Below are positions 6,236-8,993 of a stretch of 8,993 bases of DNA, in pieces; the first letter of the stretch is position 1; each line of letters starts with the position of its first letter. The stretch is from Mycoplasmataceae bacterium. GTDB lineage: Bacteria > Bacillota_I > Bacilli_A > Mycoplasmatales > Mycoplasmoidaceae. Both the position numbers and the translations under genes were made by a program. The notes beneath the pieces were generated by a model that saw only the letters and a list, made by a program, of their open reading frames with translations, did no database searches and had not been told where the DNA came from. Location: positions 1 through 8,993 of the forward strand of contig JAHHTI010000045.1 of assembly GCA_020024735.1 (NCBI GenBank), given 5' to 3'.

Positions 6236-8071
6236 ATGGCAAATACTTATCAAACTAAAAAGTTATATAAACCGTTTTCTGATTTATCCCAAACAGTTAT
6301 CTTCAATTCTGTTGCAAGTATTTTATTTGCCGTCGTTTTTTTAATCTTTTCAATCACCCGAATGGCTTTGATTTCCCACATCTATAGTTATGCTGGAATT
6401 GGGTTTTTAGCCATCGCTGTTGGCGTGCTGCCTTTCATTGGTTCTAGTCATGGTGGCGTGAGTAATGTAAGTAAATATAATCTGTATGACAAAATCTATC
6501 ACAAACAATATGATGCTGCTAACCAAACAATTGCTAATTTAAAGGTGCAATACTATTTTTTTGGTACATTCTATGGGATTATTGCTGTTATTATTGCTTT
6601 TGCCTTCCCTTTCTTTTTTAGTAGCAATGGTACAATTATTGTTGCTCCACCTGCTAATACTAATTATCCACCACAAAGTTTTGTATGATGAGAATCTACC
6701 TTATTTATATTGTCCAATTGTATTGAAGCCTTAAGTAACTACTTTATTATCCCTATTAGTATTATTTTATTTTTTATTATTAAAAAATCATATATCTCGA
6801 ATTTTCTTAATACTCTGATTACCGTTGTCTTAAATACGATTATCATTCTTTTACTATGCTTACAAAATAGTGGAGTACTTCATCTTTCCTTTATTGTAAT
6901 GAATATTATTATTACTGCTGTTTTAGGAATTAGAACGATTATTTTAATTGCTATCTTAAAACCTTTAAGAGCAAAGAAGATTCCGTGATATGAAGTTAAA
7001 CCAATTACTAATAAGAAGATTTCTAAAGATATGGTAATTGCGATTTTAACCGAATACTTCAAACAATTTAATAGTGACCTATATTCCATTGTCTTTATTA
7101 TTCTAACTGCTTCTATGGGTTTAGAAGATACTACTGGACCTGCCTTATACCATGCCGGACATGACCATAGTACTAGTTTTGATATTGGTGGGATTTATAT
7201 TATTTTCCTTTCCTTAATTACTTTTAGTTTTGAAATTGTTCACACCATTGTTGATAGTGCCATCCCTTCAATGGCTGAGCACTTAACCATTAACAAAAAG
7301 ATTCATCCAACCTTTTTTAATCGTTATAATGCTTTATTCTTATTAATTAGTTCATATTGTGCTACTACTTTTATTTTTACCGCTGCTTTTTCTTCCACCA
7401 CTTTAATGGGATTACACCATATTGATACACAAGAAATTCTCTTAATGTTTTTAATTATTATTCCTTTTTTAATTGATATTCGTGCTAGTAGTTATGAACA
7501 CATTATGCCTGTATACGGAGATTTTAAAAAAATCTTCCTTTACACTGCGATTAAAGTAGGGGTTAATGTTGGATGTACCATTACCTTAGTTTGTGCTTTA
7601 GTCTTTAGTTTACATAGTCATATTGACATTATTACCTATAGTGCGATTTTATTTGGTTGAACGGTTGCCAGTATTGTTAATTACTGTTTAGTGCGAAGAT
7701 TTGTAAACCGTCTAATGGAAGAACCTTTAAAATGCCATTGATGACAAGAAGTTAAGCATTATGCTTATATTTTCATATCCCTATTAATCATGGCAATTGT
7801 TTTTATTTTAGGAAAAACCGTCTTTGATATTGAAGATATCATTGTAAACCACATTAAAATGTGAGGAATCTTAATTATTATCGTTGTGGGAATAGTTAAT
7901 TTCCCGCTTTGTTTAATCAATATGAAACTAACAACGACTGCTGAATATAATTATTATTTAAAAGAATTCAAATGTTTAAAGAAACATTTTAAGGATAAAA
8001 ATAAAGTAGAAGAGGGTGAATGTCATTGTGAATGTGAACACTCATTAGGTGAACAAGCAACTAATGATTAA
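6236..8071 (+). CDS. Multi-pass membrane protein, possible flippase/transporter (family uncertain)
   Basis: A 611-residue integral membrane protein with roughly 12 hydrophobic segments, approximately at residues 22-46, 52-70, 106-129, 156-183, 191-210, 215-240, 283-297, 318-340, 365-387, 398-414, 430-482 (two spans) and 508-562 (two spans). Length, span number and the N-terminal layout recall MOP-superfamily (MATE/polysaccharide flippase) exporters, but I see no diagnostic motif, so this is a guess. Trp codons are all TGA, including tandem pairs at residues 151-152 and near 500. Two possible metal-binding patches stand out: a loop with His306, His309 and His311 (HAGHDH), and a C-terminal tail with Cys596, His597, Cys598, Cys600 and His602 (CHCECEH). 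No signal peptide or nucleotide-binding motif is seen. Its TAA overlaps the opposing gene's stop by two bases. It has its own promoter and appears monocistronic. Confidence 0.88.
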
Positions 8072-8862
8072 TGAAGATGATTAGTTTTATATTGTTTAAT
8101 TAAACGACAATACATTGCTTCTCTGACATTTTTACTCGTATCATTTTTTAATTTTCATCTTTTTTCAGGATTTAAAAAATCTAATAAGAAGATTTTTAAT
8201 TCTGGTTTGATAGTAGTAATTTCCGCTTGGACTTCTTCATTAGCTTCATTGGTTACGTTGTTGACCTTGGTATCATATTCTTCATTATCGGCAATAAAGA
8301 AGGTTTTATTGGCAATTAAAGTTTTTAAATAAGATTCCACATATAAGTCTTTTAAAGGACTAATATCATCTAATTTCATAATGGAAGTGGTTCATAAATG
8401 ATTTTCAAAAAAGGAAACAATAATATCACATTGTAATCCGTATATTCATCATTTCTTTAATCGTTTATCAATTTTTTGTTTATCCAAAAAATTATCAAAT
8501 ATCGATGCGTATTCTTCATAAAATTCTGGACAATTCATTTTGGTATATAAAATTGTTTGTTTAAACAATTCACTTTTAGATAAATCATCAAGATTAAATA
8601 ATTGTTCTGCTAAAGCTTCACTTTCTTTAATTAGATTTGGTTTTTCACTACTAAAAAAATTATAAGCATATTGATAAACTTCTGCTGATTCATTAAGATA
8701 GTTATTAAAGACTTCTTGTGATGCAGTACTTAGTGATGACATTGTAAATGCTTCATTACGTTGTCGTGACATTGCAAAAACCATAATTAGTTTGTTTTTT
8801 CATAACAAATCATCGTATTTTTTAGTATCATCAGAGTCTTTTTTAGCAAATAATTTTCCCAT
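8068..8862 (-). CDS. Hypothetical soluble protein, 264 residues
   Basis: I do not recognise this protein. It is open over 264 codons once TGA is read as Trp (residues 21, 138, 139, 157 and 236). The ATG at 8862 is chosen because AAGGA at 8872-8868 lies 5 bases upstream; later in-frame ATGs (for example residue 27) lack such a site. The sequence looks soluble and mainly helical, with no signal peptide, membrane span or nucleotide-binding motif. Residues 1-25 are highly charged; the middle (about 40-135) is rich in Glu, Leu, Phe and Tyr; about 180-225 is strongly acidic; and the last 30 residues are basic. The gene converges on the membrane-protein gene and its TAA (8070-8068) overlaps that gene's TAA. 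It has its own promoter and no operon partner in the window. Confidence 0.82.
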
Positions 8863-8867
8863 ATTAT

Positions 8868-8890
8868 TCCTTATTTCACCTTTTATTATA
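8868..8890 (-). promoter_or_regulatory. Promoter and ribosome-binding site of the 264-residue protein gene
   Basis: On the minus strand TATAAT (8890-8885) is followed by a short leader of about 16 bases and the AAGGA ribosome-binding site (8872-8868). TTGAGA at 8917-8912 could be a -35, but at 21 bases its spacing is longer than usual. Confidence 0.55.
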
Positions 8891-8993
8891 TAAAAATATG
8901 CGATAAAAAACTCTCAAATTATTATTTTTCTCTTTTTGTCTTTAACTTTAAAAAAGTAATCAAAATAGTAGCAAAAATTTTCTTTTTTTTTTT
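8891..8993. other. AT-rich window end without a gene
   Basis: I see no reading frame or RNA here beyond the possible -35 of the preceding gene. The window closes with a run of 11 T (8983-8993), which may continue beyond it; such a run is a potential slippage or assembly-break site. Confidence 0.5.

Noticed and set aside
6236..8071. Several separate small membrane proteins
   Set aside because: The pieces share one frame and are interrupted only by TGA; the later pieces have no ribosome-binding sites or promoters.

Overview
The window is AT-rich DNA from a mollicute (Mycoplasma/Spiroplasma-type bacterium). The main evidence is the genetic code. Each long gene becomes a single open frame only if TGA is read as tryptophan, and every tryptophan codon I found in the genes is TGA, with no TGG. 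Under the standard code alaS would fall into several pieces, the membrane protein into several more, and the ATPase gene into two.

Layout, left to right. (1) 1-168: a tandem repeat block and promoter in front of an AAA_14/DUF4143-type ATPase (169-1560, +). (2) 1561-4682 (-): the housekeeping pair alaS-ruvX (alanyl-tRNA synthetase and the YqgF/RuvX nuclease), co-transcribed. ruvX ends directly against the stop codon of the ATPase gene. (3) 4683-6235: a non-housekeeping segment. It holds the alaS promoter inside a perfect 22-bp palindrome, a short structured transcript with a rho-independent terminator, and an Abi_2 (AbiD/AbiF-like, HEPN) abortive-infection gene with one frameshift. The RNA and the Abi gene are bracketed by two identical 22-bp direct repeats (4750-4771 and 6180-6201). 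(4) 6236-8071 (+): a 611-residue multi-pass membrane protein of uncertain family with a Cys/His tail. (5) 8068-8862 (-): a 264-residue protein I do not recognise. Its stop codon overlaps that of the membrane protein. The window ends in a run of 11 T.

How the parts relate: alaS and ruvX are core translation and nucleic-acid maintenance genes and form the stable backbone. The ATPase and the Abi gene look like accessory, probably mobile or defence-related genes around that backbone. Both have a TATAAT box only 6-7 bases from the ATG, suggesting leaderless mRNAs, whereas alaS and the 264-residue gene have AAGGA ribosome-binding sites. The strongest unexplained signals are the repeat array before the ATPase, the 22-bp repeat pair around the Abi segment, and the small RNA inside that segment. 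I found no tRNA, rRNA, CRISPR array or transposase.
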